From: Pseudomonadota bacterium
Lineage (GTDB): Bacteria > Pseudomonadota > Gammaproteobacteria > Burkholderiales > Burkholderiaceae_F
Direction of reading: 5' to 3'
DNA: 64,000 nt
NCBI GenBank assembly: GCA_021825945.1
Contig: JAKAFN010000004.1
Coordinates: forward strand, 62,001-126,000
The notes under the pieces are model-generated. The model made no database searches and was not told where the DNA came from. It was given only the letters and a program-made list of their open reading frames with translations. Shown here piece after piece: positions 18,381 through 28,311 of the stretch. The position numbers and the translations under genes are program-made. How positions within the stretch are numbered: position 1 is the stretch's first letter; each line of letters starts with the position of its first letter.

Positions 18381-19805
18381 CTACCCGGCCGTCGCGTGGG
18401 TTTCCAGGAACGCCCGCACCGTGTCCACGTCGGCCGGCATGCGGACGAAGCGCTGAGGGAGATCCTCGATTCCGGCGAACCGGGCGGGGCGCTCGGGCAG
18501 GCGACCGATCGCCTCGCGGATGGTTTCGGCGAACTTCGCCGGCAGAGCGGTTTCCAGGCAGACCATCGGTACGTGGGCGTCGCGCAGTTCACGCGCCACC
18601 TTGACGCCGTCGGCGGTGTGGGGATCCAGGATGCGGCCGTTGCGTTCGTACTGGCTGCGGATGGTCGCCAAGCGGTCGGCATGGGTGCTGCGGCCGGAGC
18701 GGAATCCGCTCGCGAGCACCGCGTCCCAGTACGGGGTCGCCTCGAGGTCGAACGCACCGCGGGTATCGAGCTCCCACCAGAGTTCCCGCAAGACCGCGGG
18801 ATCGCGGCCGACGATGTCGAAGACGAAACGCTCGAAATTCGACGCCTTGGAGATGTCCATCGACGGGCTGCTGGTGACATGGGTCTCCTGGGCGCCGCGG
18901 ACGCGGTAGCGCCCGGTGCGGAAGAACTCGTCGAGCACGTCGTTTTCGTTGGTCGCAACCACCAAGCGGCGGATCGGCAGCCCCATCTGACGCGCGATCC
19001 AGCCGGCGAGGACGTTGCCGAAATTCCCCGACGGAACGCAGAAATCGACGGGGCGATCTTCGTGGGTAGCGCCGGGCGTCACCGCGAAATAGCCGCGGAA
19101 ATAGTAGATTACCTGGGCGACGATGCGCGCCCAGTTGATCGAGTTGACGGCGCCGAGACGGTGCGCACGCTTGAACGCCACGTCGGCGCCGATCCGCTTC
19201 ACGATGTCCTGGCAGTCATCGAAACTGCCCTCGATCGCCAAGTTGAAGATGTTCTCGTCCTGCAGCGAATACATCTGCGCGCGCTGAAATGCGCTCATGC
19301 GGCCGAAGGGCGAGAGCATGAAGACGCGCACGCCCGGCCGCCCGCGCATCGCCACTTCGGCGGCCGAACCGGTGTCGCCCGAGGTCGCGCCGAGGATGTT
19401 GAGGTGTTCGCCGCGGCGTGCCAGTTCGGCCTCGAAGAGGCCCCCGAGGAGCTGCATCGCCATGTCCTTGAAGGCTAGCGTGGGGCCGTTGGACAACTGC
19501 AGCAGCTGCAGGCCGGGTTCGAGTTCGGCCACCGGAGTGATCGCCTCGGTGCCGAACACCGCGCTCGTATAGGTGCCGCGCACGATCGATTCCAGCGTCG
19601 CGGGTTCGTAGTCGTCCGCGAACCGGCGCAGGATGGCGATCGCCAGTTCCGCGTAGGGCAGGCTGCGCAGCCGCGCCCGTTCCTCGGCATCGATCCGGGG
19701 ATAGTGGTCCGGCACGGCGAGGCCGCCATCCGGGGCCAGGCCTTCGAGCAGCACGTCGCGGAACGATGCCGCGGCCATGCCGCCGCGGGTGGAGCAATAC
19801 TTCAC
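18381..19805 (-). CDS. thrC: Threonine synthase
   Basis: 474 residues. A pyridoxal-phosphate enzyme converting O-phosphohomoserine to threonine. The PLP lysine is K113 in NGPTLAFKD, and the family blocks GATSGDTGSAAE and VPSGNFGN are present. The start is a GTG at 19805 that shares four bases (GTGA) with the hom stop, so thrC is translationally coupled to hom. The length and motifs match the long, E. coli-type class. Confidence 0.96.
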   Translation of the reverse strand: MKYCSTRGGMAAASFRDVLLEGLAPDGGLAVPDHYPRIDAEERARLRSLPYAELAIAILRRFADDYEPATLESIVRGTYTSAVFGTEAITPVAELEPGLQLLQLSNGPTLAFKDMAMQLLGGLFEAELARRGEHLNILGATSGDTGSAAEVAMRGRPGVRVFMLSPFGRMSAFQRAQMYSLQDENIFNLAIEGSFDDCQDIVKRIGADVAFKRAHRLGAVNSINWARIVAQVIYYFRGYFAVTPGATHEDRPVDFCVPSGNFGNVLAGWIARQMGLPIRRLVVATNENDVLDEFFRTGRYRVRGAQETHVTSSPSMDISKASNFERFVFDIVGRDPAVLRELWWELDTRGAFDLEATPYWDAVLASGFRSGRSTHADRLATIRSQYERNGRILDPHTADGVKVARELRDAHVPMVCLETALPAKFAETIREAIGRLPERPARFAGIEDLPQRFVRMPADVDTVRAFLETHATAG

Positions 19806-21112
19806 GAGAGAGACTCCTGTCGGATACGGATCACCGGCGCCAGCACGGTGTCGAGCGCCTCGATGCGGCGCAGAGCTTCGTTGACGTCGCGCTCACGCGC
19901 CTCGTGGGTCAGCATGATGATCTCGGTCCGATTCTCGCCCTCGGCCGGCTCGCGCTGGAACATCGCGTCGATCGAAATGCGGAAATCGGCCAGGATGCGC
20001 GCGATGTCGGCCAGCACACCGGGGCGGTCGGACACCAGGATGCGGAAATAGTACGACGTGACCGTGTCTTCGATCGACAACCAGGGCTGGGGCACGAGCG
20101 CATCGGGCTGGAATGCGAGATGCGGCACCCGGTCCTCCGGGTCTGCCGTATGCAGACGGGTGACGTCGACCAGATCGGCCACCACGGCCGACGCGGTGGG
20201 TTCGGCGCCGGCGCCGGCGCCGTAGTAGAGGGTCGCGCCGACGGCGTCGCCCTTGACGACCACCGCGTTCATCGCTCCTTCGACATTGGCCACGAGGCGC
20301 TTGGCGGGAACCAGGGTGGGATGTACGCGCAGTTCGATGCCGGCCGGCGTGCGCCGGGTGATGCCCAGCAGTTTGACGCGATACCCGAGTTGCTCGGCAT
20401 AGCGGATGTCCGCCGCCGCGAGGTCCGCGATCCCTTCGACATGCGCGGCATCGAAGCGGATCGGCACCCCGAAGGCGATCGCCGAGAGGATCGAGAGTTT
20501 GTGCGCGGCGTCGGTACCGTGGATGTCGAAACTGGGGTCGGCCTCGGCATAACCCAATTGCTGCGCCTCGCGCAGCGCATCGTCGAACGAGGCGCCGGTG
20601 TCGCGCATGCGCGAGAGGATGAAGTTGCTGGTGCCGTTGATGATGCCTGCCAGCCACTCGATGCGGTTGCCGGTGAGCCCCTCGCGCAGCGCCTTGATGA
20701 TCGGGATGCCGCCCGCCACGGCGGCCTCGAACGCCACCATCACCCCCATCTTCTGCGCCGCGGCGAAGATCTCGTTGCCGTGATGGGCAAGCAGCGCCTT
20801 GTTGGCGGTGACGACGTGCTTGTCATGGGCGATGGCGTCGAGCACCAGTTCGCGCGCGGGCTCGCAGCCGCCGATCAGTTCGACGACGATGTCGACGTCC
20901 GGGGCGCGGACGAGGTCCTGGGGGCGATCGGTGACCGGAATCGCGTCGCCCACCCATGCGCGCGCCCGCCCGACGTCGCGCACCGCCGCCGCGACGATTT
21001 CAATCCCGCGGCCGGCGCGGCGCCGGATTTCTTCCTGGTTGCGGCGCAGCACATCGACGGTGCCGCGGCCGACCGTACCCAGGCCCAACAGTCCCACTCG
21101 GAGCGGTTTCAT
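19802..21112 (-). CDS. hom: Homoserine dehydrogenase
   Basis: 436 residues, monofunctional and not fused to aspartokinase. It reduces aspartate semialdehyde to homoserine. The N-terminal Rossmann motif [11 protein letters not shown], the central catalytic domain and a C-terminal ACT domain ([18 protein letters not shown]) are visible; ACT domains mediate threonine feedback. The ATG at 21112 overlaps the stop of the upstream aminotransferase (ATGA), and its own stop overlaps the thrC start. Confidence 0.96.
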   Translation of the reverse strand: MKPLRVGLLGLGTVGRGTVDVLRRNQEEIRRRAGRGIEIVAAAVRDVGRARAWVGDAIPVTDRPQDLVRAPDVDIVVELIGGCEPARELVLDAIAHDKHVVTANKALLAHHGNEIFAAAQKMGVMVAFEAAVAGGIPIIKALREGLTGNRIEWLAGIINGTSNFILSRMRDTGASFDDALREAQQLGYAEADPSFDIHGTDAAHKLSILSAIAFGVPIRFDAAHVEGIADLAAADIRYAEQLGYRVKLLGITRRTPAGIELRVHPTLVPAKRLVANVEGAMNAVVVKGDAVGATLYYGAGAGAEPTASAVVADLVDVTRLHTADPEDRVPHLAFQPDALVPQPWLSIEDTVTSYYFRILVSDRPGVLADIARILADFRISIDAMFQREPAEGENRTEIIMLTHEARERDVNEALRRIEALDTVLAPVIRIRQESLS

Positions 21113-22314
21113 ACCTTGGCGATCACTCCATCCCGGCGGAACATGTCCCGGATCCCGCGCACCGCCTGGCGGATCCGCATTTCGTTTTCGATCAGCGCAA
21201 ACCGCACATGGGTGTCGCCGTATTCGCCGAACCCGATCCCGGGCGACACCGCGACCTTGGCATCGGCAAGGAGCCGCTTGGCGAATTCGAGCGACCCCAG
21301 GTTGGCATAGTGGGCCGGGATCTGCGCCCAGACGTACATCGATGCCTTGGGGTTCTCGACCATCCAGCCCAGTTCGTGCAGCCCCTTCACCAGCACGTCG
21401 CGCCGCCGCTTGTACTGCTGCACGATCTCGGCCACGCATTCCTGCGGGCCTTCGAGCGCCGCGATCGACGCAACCTGGATCGGCGTGAACGTGCCATAGT
21501 CGTGGTAACTCTTGATTCGCGCCAGCGCGGCGACCAGGTCGCGGTTGCCGACCATGAAGCCCACGCGCCAGCCGGCCATGTTGTAGCTCTTGCTCAGCGT
21601 GAAGAATTCCACCGCCACGTCCCGCGCACCCGGAATCTCCATGATCGACGGCGCCCGCTCCCCCTCGAACACGATGTCGGCGTAGGCGAGGTCGTGGATC
21701 ACGTAGATGCCATGCTCGCGCGCCAGGTCGATGACGCGCCGGAAGAAGTCGAGGTCGACGCACTGCGCCGTCGGGTTGCTCGGGAATCCGATCACGATCA
21801 TCCGCGGCTTGGGCAGGGTTTCGCGGATCGCGCGCTCGAGTTCGCCGAAGAAATCCACGCCCGGCGTGAGCTTCACCGAACGGATGTCCGCGCCGGCGAT
21901 GATCGCGCCGTAGATGTGGATCGGATAGCTGGGATTGGGCACGAGCACCGTATCGCCGCGATCGAGCGTGGCGAGCATCAGGTGCGCGAGGCCTTCCTTG
22001 GATCCGATGGTGACGATCGCCTCGGTCTCGGGGTCGAGGTCGACGCCGTAACGGGTCTGGTACCAATGGGTGATCGCCCGCCGCAGGCGCGGGATCCCTT
22101 TCGATACCGAATAGCCATGCGTGTCGGGACGGTGCACCGCCTCGATCAGCTTCTGGACGATGTGCGCAGGCGTGGCGCCGTCCGGGTTGCCCATGCTCAT
22201 GTCGATGATGTCTTCGCCGCGGCGCCGCGCGGCCATCTTGAGCTCGCCGGTGATGTTGAAGACGTAGGGCGGCAGGCGCTTGATGCGCGAAAACTCCGGT
22301 TTCCCTGAATTCAT
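21109..22314 (-). CDS. Class I/II aminotransferase, alanine transaminase-like (AlaC/AlaT type)
   Basis: 401 residues from the ATG at 22314 (MNSGKPEF). It is a fold-type I PLP aminotransferase. The PLP lysine lies in [15 protein letters not shown], and PSNPTAQ and the C-terminal RFALIEN arginine motif are present. In betaproteobacteria this gene regularly precedes hom and thrC and is usually annotated as alanine or aspartate transaminase. Substrate specificity cannot be settled from sequence. The 4-base overlap with hom places it first in the operon. Confidence 0.9.
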   Translation of the reverse strand: MNSGKPEFSRIKRLPPYVFNITGELKMAARRRGEDIIDMSMGNPDGATPAHIVQKLIEAVHRPDTHGYSVSKGIPRLRRAITHWYQTRYGVDLDPETEAIVTIGSKEGLAHLMLATLDRGDTVLVPNPSYPIHIYGAIIAGADIRSVKLTPGVDFFGELERAIRETLPKPRMIVIGFPSNPTAQCVDLDFFRRVIDLAREHGIYVIHDLAYADIVFEGERAPSIMEIPGARDVAVEFFTLSKSYNMAGWRVGFMVGNRDLVAALARIKSYHDYGTFTPIQVASIAALEGPQECVAEIVQQYKRRRDVLVKGLHELGWMVENPKASMYVWAQIPAHYANLGSLEFAKRLLADAKVAVSPGIGFGEYGDTHVRFALIENEMRIRQAVRGIRDMFRRDGVIAKV

Positions 22315-22535
22315 TCTCGAGTGTTTCAAAGTCGGGAGGAAGGAAACGGCAGCCCCGCTGGCAGCCGCCCTCCGCGTCCGCAAAAAGTCCGGATTTTCCG
22401 GCAGATGCCGGAAATCGTGGTTGGTTGCATAATTTACCCGATCTGCGCCACGAGACGTGGGCAACCCCCTGCGGACGACACCCGACTGGCGGCACCCGCC
22501 GCCACGGCATCACAGGCGTGGCGCGCGGAGCGCGA

Positions 22536-22955
22536 TTGAAGCTGCATTATCAGGCGCCATCGAATTCCAGCACCGTGACCGGCTACGGCCCCGGATATAT
22601 CGAAATCGACCGAGTCCGGTACGTATGGGACGAATGGGGCGGCATCCTGCTCGCCCCGGAATCCGCCGTACGGCGTTGGGCCGTCTCCGAGCCAGGAACG
22701 CTGACGGCGGCCGATGTGGCGCCGATCCTGGCGTTTCGCCCCGAAATCGTGCTGTTCGGAACCGGCGCCCGCCAGCGCTTTCCCCAACCGGAGACAATCG
22801 CCCCCTTGGCGCAAAGGCAGGTCGGGTTCGAAGTCATGGACACCGCCGCGGCCTGCCGTACCTTCAACATTCTGGTCGCCGAAGGCCGCCGCGTCGTCGG
22901 CGCGTTCTTCCCCTCGGACGATTCCCCCTCCCCCTCCGCCCCGGAAGCCCCATGA
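22536..22955 (+). CDS. Mth938-domain (DUF498) family protein
   Basis: 139 residues from a TTG start at 22536 (MKLHYQAPSN), chosen because GGAG lies 5 bases upstream and homologues begin near this point. A longer frame upstream lacks family similarity. The Mth938-like fold is seen in VTGYGPGYIEI, EIVLFGTGARQRFP and ACRTFNILVAEGRRV. Members are small cytosolic proteins of unknown biochemical role, related to the mitochondrial complex I assembly factor NDUFAF3. Its TGA overlaps the ATG of the peroxiredoxin gene, so the pair is coupled. Confidence 0.82.
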   Translation: MKLHYQAPSNSSTVTGYGPGYIEIDRVRYVWDEWGGILLAPESAVRRWAVSEPGTLTAADVAPILAFRPEIVLFGTGARQRFPQPETIAPLAQRQVGFEVMDTAAACRTFNILVAEGRRVVGAFFPSDDSPSPSAPEAP

Positions 22956-23431
22956 CCGCAACCATCCATCCCGGCCAACCCGTCCCCGACTTCACCGCCG
23001 CATCGACCGCCGGCGAATTCCGCCTCTCGCAATTGCGCGGCAGCATCGTCGTGCTCTATTTCTATCCCAAGGACAATACGCCGGGATGCACCACCGAGTC
23101 GCGCGACTTCGCCGCGATGCACGACCGTTTCGTCGCGGCGGGGGCGCACGTCGTGGGGATTTCACGCGATTCGCTGCGCTCGCACGAAACCTTCCGGGAG
23201 CGGCAGGAGCTGCCGTTCGAACTGCTGGCCGACACCGATGAATCCGTATGCAACCGGTTCGGCGTGATCAAGCAGAAGACCCTGTACGGCAAACCGGTCC
23301 GCGGCATCGAGCGCAGTACCTTCCTGATCGACGCCGAGGGCGTCCTGCGGCGGGAATGGCGCGGCGTCAAAGTTCCGGGCCATGCCGAAGAGGTACTGCG
23401 CGCCGTCCAGGATCCGGCGGTCGGATCCTGA
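22952..23431 (+). CDS. bcp: Thiol peroxidase of the BCP/PrxQ peroxiredoxin family
   Basis: 159 residues. It reduces hydroperoxides using a peroxidatic cysteine, C46 in DNTPGCTTESRDF. The resolving Cys five residues later, found in many BCPs, is absent; another Cys occurs in ESVCNRFG. The enzyme may therefore work as a 1-Cys or alternative 2-Cys type. It starts inside the stop of the Mth938 gene and is followed 56 bases on by phoH, a common betaproteobacterial order. Confidence 0.93.
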   Translation: MTATIHPGQPVPDFTAASTAGEFRLSQLRGSIVVLYFYPKDNTPGCTTESRDFAAMHDRFVAAGAHVVGISRDSLRSHETFRERQELPFELLADTDESVCNRFGVIKQKTLYGKPVRGIERSTFLIDAEGVLRREWRGVKVPGHAEEVLRAVQDPAVGS

Positions 23432-23487
23432 CCGCCGCCATCCGCCGCGCCGATTTCCGTTTTCCCCTTCGCCGAAAGAAGCTCCCG

Positions 23488-25128
23488 ATGCCCCTGCCCA
23501 AGGCACCCAGCAAGCCCGCGACGATTCTCGACCTTTCGCAAGCCCATCCCGCAGCGCACGCCAATCCCGCGACGGCGGTGGCCGCGGCCAAGCATGCGGC
23601 GCCGCTCGGCGTTGCGCGCCGCGCCGAGCCATCGCCGGCCGCCATGCCGGAATCGCCCCACGCTGCCGCCGGGGCGGCGGCGGCGCGCCTGGCCCTGGTC
23701 GAAACACCCAGCCGAGCCGCCAGCCGCAAGGCACGCGCGCCGGCAGCGCGCCCACGCCTCTTCGTACTCGACACCAACGTGCTGATGCACGACCCGAGCT
23801 GCCTCTTCCGGTTCGAGGAACACGACGTCTTTTTGCCGATGATGACGCTCGAGGAACTCGACGGGCACAAAAAGGGGATGTCCGAAGTGGCGCGCAACGC
23901 CCGCCAGGTCAGCCGATCGCTCGACGGACTGGTCGCCGCCTGCGAAACGCCGATCGAGGACGGGATTCCGCTATCGTCACTGGGCAACACCGAGGCAACC
24001 GGCAAACTGTTCCTGCAGACCCAGACCCTGGGCGGTGCCCTGCCGGCGAACCTGGCATCGGGCAAGGCCGACAACGTCATCCTGGCGGTGGTGCGGGCGC
24101 TCAAGGAACAGGATCCGGCACGCGACGTGGTGCTGGTATCCAAGGACATCAACATCCGCGTCAAGGCGCGTGCGCTGGACCTCGCCGCGGAAGACTACTT
24201 CAACGACAAGGTTCTCGCCGACAACGACATCCTCTACACCGGGATCTACGCGCTGCCGGCCAACTTCTGGGAACGCCATGCCAAGGGCGTCGAGTCCTGG
24301 CAGCAGGCGGGGAGTACGTTCTACCGCATCCAGGGACCGCTGGTGGCCGACCTGCACGTCAACCAATTCGTTTATCTGGAGAGCGGCACGCCGTTCTACG
24401 CGCAGGTGCGCGAGATCCGCGGCAAGACGGCGGTGCTGCGGGTACTGCGCGACTATCTGCATGCCAAAAATGCGATCTGGGGCATCACGGCGCGCAACCG
24501 CGAACAGTGCTTCGCGCTCAATCTCCTCTGCGACCCCGACTGCGATTTCGTTTCGATCATCGGCCAGGCGGGCACCGGCAAGACGCTGCTGGCGCTGGCC
24601 GCCGGCCTGGCGCAGACCTTCGAGAGCAAACGCTTCAGCGAGATCATCGTGACGCGGGCGACCGTTCCGGTCGGCGAGGACATCGGGTTTCTGCCCGGCA
24701 CGGAAGAAGAAAAGATGGCGCCGTGGATGGGCGCACTCGAGGACAACCTCGAGGTTCTCAACCGCAGTGACGAAAGCGGCGGCGAGTGGGGCCGCGCGGC
24801 GACCAATGACCTCATCCGCACGCGCATCCGCATCAAGTCGATGAGTTTCATGCGCGGCCGCACCTTCGTCAACAAGTTCCTGATCATCGACGAAGCGCAA
24901 AACCTGACGCCCAAGCAGATGAAGACGCTGGTGACCCGCGCCGGTCCGGGGACCAAGGTGGTGTGTCTGGGCAACATCGCGCAGATCGACACGCCGTATC
25001 TCACGGAAGGCAGTTCGGGTCTGACCTACGCCGTGGACCGCTTCAAAGGCTGGACGCACGCGGGGCATGTGACGCTGCAGCGCGGCGAGCGGTCGAGGCT
25101 GGCGGATTACGCCGCCGAGGCGCTGTAG
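23488..25128 (+). CDS. phoH: PIN domain-PhoH fusion ATPase (PhoH2-like)
   Basis: 546 residues. After an Ala/Pro-rich stretch of about 90 residues comes a PIN nuclease domain with acidic residues D95 (VLDTNVLMHD), E122/E123, D194 and D220. This is followed by a PhoH ATPase domain with Walker A GQAGTGKT (359-366) and Walker B FLIIDEAQN. PIN-PhoH proteins are proposed RNA helicase/ribonucleases, sometimes linked to toxin-antitoxin systems, but this copy has no small antitoxin-like partner. The start at 23488 fits the spacing after bcp, though no strong ribosome site is seen. Confidence 0.92.
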   Translation: MPLPKAPSKPATILDLSQAHPAAHANPATAVAAAKHAAPLGVARRAEPSPAAMPESPHAAAGAAAARLALVETPSRAASRKARAPAARPRLFVLDTNVLMHDPSCLFRFEEHDVFLPMMTLEELDGHKKGMSEVARNARQVSRSLDGLVAACETPIEDGIPLSSLGNTEATGKLFLQTQTLGGALPANLASGKADNVILAVVRALKEQDPARDVVLVSKDINIRVKARALDLAAEDYFNDKVLADNDILYTGIYALPANFWERHAKGVESWQQAGSTFYRIQGPLVADLHVNQFVYLESGTPFYAQVREIRGKTAVLRVLRDYLHAKNAIWGITARNREQCFALNLLCDPDCDFVSIIGQAGTGKTLLALAAGLAQTFESKRFSEIIVTRATVPVGEDIGFLPGTEEEKMAPWMGALEDNLEVLNRSDESGGEWGRAATNDLIRTRIRIKSMSFMRGRTFVNKFLIIDEAQNLTPKQMKTLVTRAGPGTKVVCLGNIAQIDTPYLTEGSSGLTYAVDRFKGWTHAGHVTLQRGERSRLADYAAEAL

Positions 25129-25203
25129 CGGCGGCTGCCTGCGGGCAGAGGTGCTCCTTGCCTTTCGCCTCGCGTGCGGGAGCAGACGTTTCCGTTGCGC
25201 GGG

Positions 25204-26601
25204 TCAGAATGGCGGCGGGGTCGACAGCGCGAGGTTGTCGAAGCGCGTGTGCTCGCCACCGAACCGCAACTGCACTTTGCCGATGGGTCCGTTGCGCTGC
25301 TTGCCGATGATGATCTCCGCGACGCCCTTGTCCGGCGTGTCGGGGTTGTAGACCTCGTCGCGGTAGATGAAGAGGATCACATCGGCGTCCTGCTCGATGG
25401 CGCCCGATTCCCGCAGATCGGACATGACCGGGCGCTTGTCGGTACGCTGTTCGACGGTACGGTTTAACTGGGACAGGGCGAGCACCGGCACCTTCAGTTC
25501 CTTGGCCAACGCTTTGAGCGACCGCGAGATCTCCGAGATCTCGGTCGCCCGGTTCTCCCCCGCCGACGAGCCCGACATCAGTTGGAGATAGTCGACGATG
25601 ATCATCCCGAGCTTGCCGTATTCGCGCGCCAGCCGGCGCGCCCGCGCCCGCAGTTCGAGCGGCGCCAGGGCGGGCGTTTCGTCGATGTGCATCGGCGCGA
25701 TATGCATGCGCTCAATCGCCTCGCTCAGCCGCGGCCAGTCCTCTTCGAGCAAGCGACCGGTACGCAGGCGTTGGGCATCGATGCGCCCGACCGAACCAAG
25801 CATCCGCAAGGCGAGTTGCTCTGCGCCCATTTCCATCGAAAATACGGCCACCGGCATGCCCAGATCGATCGCCACATGCTCGCCGATGTTGAGCGCGAAG
25901 GAAGTCTTGCCCATCGATGGCCGGCCGGCGATGATGACGAGATCGCCTTCCTGGAAACCGGCGGTCTTGCTGTCGAGATCCTTGAATCCGCTCGGCACCC
26001 CGGTGACATCGCCATGATTCGGTTGCTCGAACAGTTCCTGGATGCGCTCGACCACCTTGGATAGCAGGGGTTCGAGCTTGATGAATCCACCCTGGCCACG
26101 CGCGCCCTGCTCGGCGATCTGGAATACCTTGTTTTCGGCGTCGTCGAGGATCTGTTTGGCTTCGCGCCCTTGCGGACTCAACGCCGAGTCGGTGATCTCT
26201 TCGCCGACACGCACGAGTTGCCGCAGCACCGCCCGCTCGCGCACGATCTCGGCATAGCGCCGGATGTTTGCAGCCGATGGGGTGTTCTGGACGAGTTCGT
26301 TGAGATAGACGAGGCCGCCGGCGTCCTGGTCCTTGCCGCTGGTGCGCAGGGCCTCGAAAACCGTCACCGCGTCCGCCGGGCGCGACTGGTCGATGAGCCG
26401 GGCGATGTGCTGGAAGATCAGCCGATGGTCGTGCCGGTAGAAGTCGTCGGACGCGATCCGGTCGGCGATGCGGTCCCAGGCACTATTGTCGAGCAGAAGA
26501 CCGCCCAACACCGAGGTCTCCGCCTCGATCGAGTGCGGCGGCGTGCGCAGGGCGGCAATCTGGGTGTCCGGAGATTCGCGTTCGGATGGCGACCAGTTCA
26601 T
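25204..26601 (-). CDS. dnaB: Replicative DNA helicase DnaB
   Basis: 465 residues. The hexameric 5'-3' helicase of the replication fork. The N-terminal all-helical domain binds primase, and the C-terminal RecA-type motor has Walker A GRPSMGKTS (about 225) and the DNA-binding loop region after LSQLNRTVEQR. No intein is present. It is the last gene of the rpsF-priB-rpsR-rplI-dnaB cluster, separated from rplI by a 60-base gap containing an intergenic palindrome. It converges on phoH. Confidence 0.97.
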   Translation of the reverse strand: MNWSPSERESPDTQIAALRTPPHSIEAETSVLGGLLLDNSAWDRIADRIASDDFYRHDHRLIFQHIARLIDQSRPADAVTVFEALRTSGKDQDAGGLVYLNELVQNTPSAANIRRYAEIVRERAVLRQLVRVGEEITDSALSPQGREAKQILDDAENKVFQIAEQGARGQGGFIKLEPLLSKVVERIQELFEQPNHGDVTGVPSGFKDLDSKTAGFQEGDLVIIAGRPSMGKTSFALNIGEHVAIDLGMPVAVFSMEMGAEQLALRMLGSVGRIDAQRLRTGRLLEEDWPRLSEAIERMHIAPMHIDETPALAPLELRARARRLAREYGKLGMIIVDYLQLMSGSSAGENRATEISEISRSLKALAKELKVPVLALSQLNRTVEQRTDKRPVMSDLRESGAIEQDADVILFIYRDEVYNPDTPDKGVAEIIIGKQRNGPIGKVQLRFGGEHTRFDNLALSTPPPF

Positions 26602-26621
26602 TGCTTACCCTCCGCACCCCG

Positions 26622-26646
26622 CCCTCTCCCGCCGAGCGGGAGAGGG
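26622..26646. repeat. Intergenic palindrome of the CCCTCTCCCGC family, copy 3
   Basis: A perfect 11-bp stem, CCCTCTCCCGC at 26622-26632 and GCGGGAGAGGG at 26636-26646, with a 3-base loop, in the rplI-dnaB gap. It gives the cleanest view of the core unit. Lying inside an operon, it may adjust dnaB expression relative to the ribosomal genes. Confidence 0.85.
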
Positions 26647-26661
26647 GGATTGGGAAGTTCC

Positions 26662-27114
26662 TTACACGTGCTCGCCGAGGACCGAAACCGTGATCTCGAC
26701 CACGACGTCGGTATGCAGGGCAACGGCGACCTTGTAGTCGCCGATCGCCTTGAGCGGACCTTGCGGCAGCCGCACATGGGCCTTCGGAACCTCAAAACCC
26801 TGCTTGCCCAGGGCCTCGGCGATGTCGAAGTTGGTCACCGATCCGAACAGCCGGCCGTCGACGCCAGCCTTGGCGGTGATCTGCAGCGTGATGCCCTGGA
26901 GGCGCTCGCCGGCTTCCTGCGCCGCCTTGAGTCGTTCGCCGTGCACGCGCTCCAGTTCGGCCCGTTTGACTTCGAACTCCTGCAGCGCGACCTGGGTCGC
27001 ACGCCGGGCCTTGCCCTTGGGGATCAGGAAGTTGCGCGCGTAGCCGTCCTTGACGCGGACGACGTCGCCCAACTGCCCCAGATTGCTGATTTTGTCGAGA
27101 AGAATGACTTGCAT
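26662..27114 (-). CDS. rplI: 50S ribosomal protein bL9
   Basis: 150 residues, the usual length. The N-terminal domain [36 protein letters not shown] is the bL9 signature, followed by the connecting helix and C-terminal rRNA-binding domain. It follows rpsR by 20 bases. Confidence 0.98.
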   Translation of the reverse strand: MQVILLDKISNLGQLGDVVRVKDGYARNFLIPKGKARRATQVALQEFEVKRAELERVHGERLKAAQEAGERLQGITLQITAKAGVDGRLFGSVTNFDIAEALGKQGFEVPKAHVRLPQGPLKAIGDYKVAVALHTDVVVEITVSVLGEHV

Positions 27115-27134
27115 GATGAATCCCGCCCCGGCGC

Positions 27135-27443
27135 TCAGTGAATGTCCGTGTACGGCAGCAGCGCCAGGAAGCGCGCTCGCTTGATCGCCGTGTCCAGCTG
27201 GCGCTGGTAGTGCGCCTTGGTTCCCGTCAGGCGGGCCGGGATGATGCGGCCGTTGTCCTGAATGAAGTCGCGCAAGGTATCGACATCCTTGTAGTCGATG
27301 CTTTCGACCTTCTCCACCGTGAACCGGCAGAACTTCTTGCGCTTGAACAGCGCGTTCTGTTGATTGCCGCGTCGGCCGCCCGGCTTGCCGCGTCCCTTGG
27401 CGCCGAACTTCGGCTTGCCCCCGCTTCGCATCACTGCACTCAT
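27135..27443 (-). CDS. rpsR: 30S ribosomal protein bS18
   Basis: 102 residues, longer than the typical 75-80 because of a Gly/Arg/Lys-rich N-terminal extension ([19 protein letters not shown]) before the conserved FKRKKFCRF core. The rest ([36 protein letters not shown]) is standard. An internal Met at residue 5 could be the true start. It lies between priB and rplI. Confidence 0.96.
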   Translation of the reverse strand: MSAVMRSGGKPKFGAKGRGKPGGRRGNQQNALFKRKKFCRFTVEKVESIDYKDVDTLRDFIQDNGRIIPARLTGTKAHYQRQLDTAIKRARFLALLPYTDIH

Positions 27444-27464
27444 TGCATGCTCCGAAAAAACTCG

Positions 27465-27782
27465 TTATCGAATCCCAGATGCGGATTCTCCGAGAATCCG
27501 CTCAACCTGCGTGATATGCACCACCACACGCTTGCTCCGTTGGCTGCGCGGCGCGAGAAACCCCGTGACCCGCAGCGCGACACCCAGGCTCTCCGCCGCC
27601 AGGCTCCTCGCCGATTCGCCGATCGCCATCGCATCGACCAAAAAATCGAGCGTTCGGGGAACTCCGGCTTCGACCGTCTCCGAGCGGTGTTGCAGCTGCA
27701 TTTCCAGCACCGCAACGCCGGCCGGGGTGGCCCGCAGCACAGCCCGCTCGACGAGCACCGCGTTCAACTCGACGCGGTTCAC
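27465..27782 (-). CDS. priB: Primosomal replication protein N (PriB)
   Basis: 105 residues, a single OB-fold domain ([22 protein letters not shown] at the N-terminus). PriB binds single-stranded DNA and helps PriA and DnaT reload DnaB at stalled forks. It sits between rpsF and rpsR, the position diagnostic of beta- and gammaproteobacteria. Confidence 0.94.
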   Translation of the reverse strand: MNRVELNAVLVERAVLRATPAGVAVLEMQLQHRSETVEAGVPRTLDFLVDAMAIGESARSLAAESLGVALRVTGFLAPRSQRSKRVVVHITQVERILGESASGIR

Positions 27783-27792
27783 GCCGAACCCG

Positions 27793-28167
27793 TCAGACCG
27801 CCGGAACTGCCGCTTGCTCGGTCACGACCTTGCGCGCTTCTTCGCGCTCGACGGACTTCATCATCGGGCTGGGGTCCGTGACGGCCTTCTTCTGCACCGT
27901 CGTGAGGTGCCGCAGGATGGCATCGTTGTAGCGAAAGCCGTGCTCGAGCTCGTCGAGGGTGGCCTTGGTGCATTCGATGTTGAGCAGGATATAGTGGGCT
28001 TTGACGAGCTTCTGGATCGGGTAGGCCAGCTGCCGCCGACCCCAGTCCTCGACCCGATGCACCTGGCCGCCTTGCGACGTAAGCAGCGTGCGATACCGCT
28101 CGATCATCGCCGGGACCTGCTCGCTTTGGTCCGGATGGACGATGAAACAGATTTCGTAATGACGCAT
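27793..28167 (-). CDS. rpsF: 30S ribosomal protein bS6
   Basis: 124 residues from the ATG at 28167 ([19 protein letters not shown]). A longer in-frame start upstream would add about 30 unrelated residues. The motifs [11 protein letters not shown] and [10 protein letters not shown] identify bS6, which pairs with bS18 in the 30S platform. It is the first gene of the rpsF-priB-rpsR-rplI-dnaB operon. Confidence 0.97.
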   Translation of the reverse strand: MRHYEICFIVHPDQSEQVPAMIERYRTLLTSQGGQVHRVEDWGRRQLAYPIQKLVKAHYILLNIECTKATLDELEHGFRYNDAILRHLTTVQKKAVTDPSPMMKSVEREEARKVVTEQAAVPAV

Positions 28168-28311
28168 GAACACTCCTCGTGGATTCACCCTGACGGGATC
28201 AGCCGCCCGGAAAGCGTAGTGCCCCGGTGCGGCAAGGAACCGCGAATTGTAATACAAGTACGGGCTGGACGCCGCGCGATACCCACCCCCGGTCCGCCTG
28301 CCGCGCAGACG

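Noticed and set aside
23488..25128. PhoH-PIN protein as part of a toxin-antitoxin module
   Set aside because: No small antitoxin-like gene overlaps or precedes it. The immediate upstream gene is the peroxiredoxin bcp, a common housekeeping arrangement.
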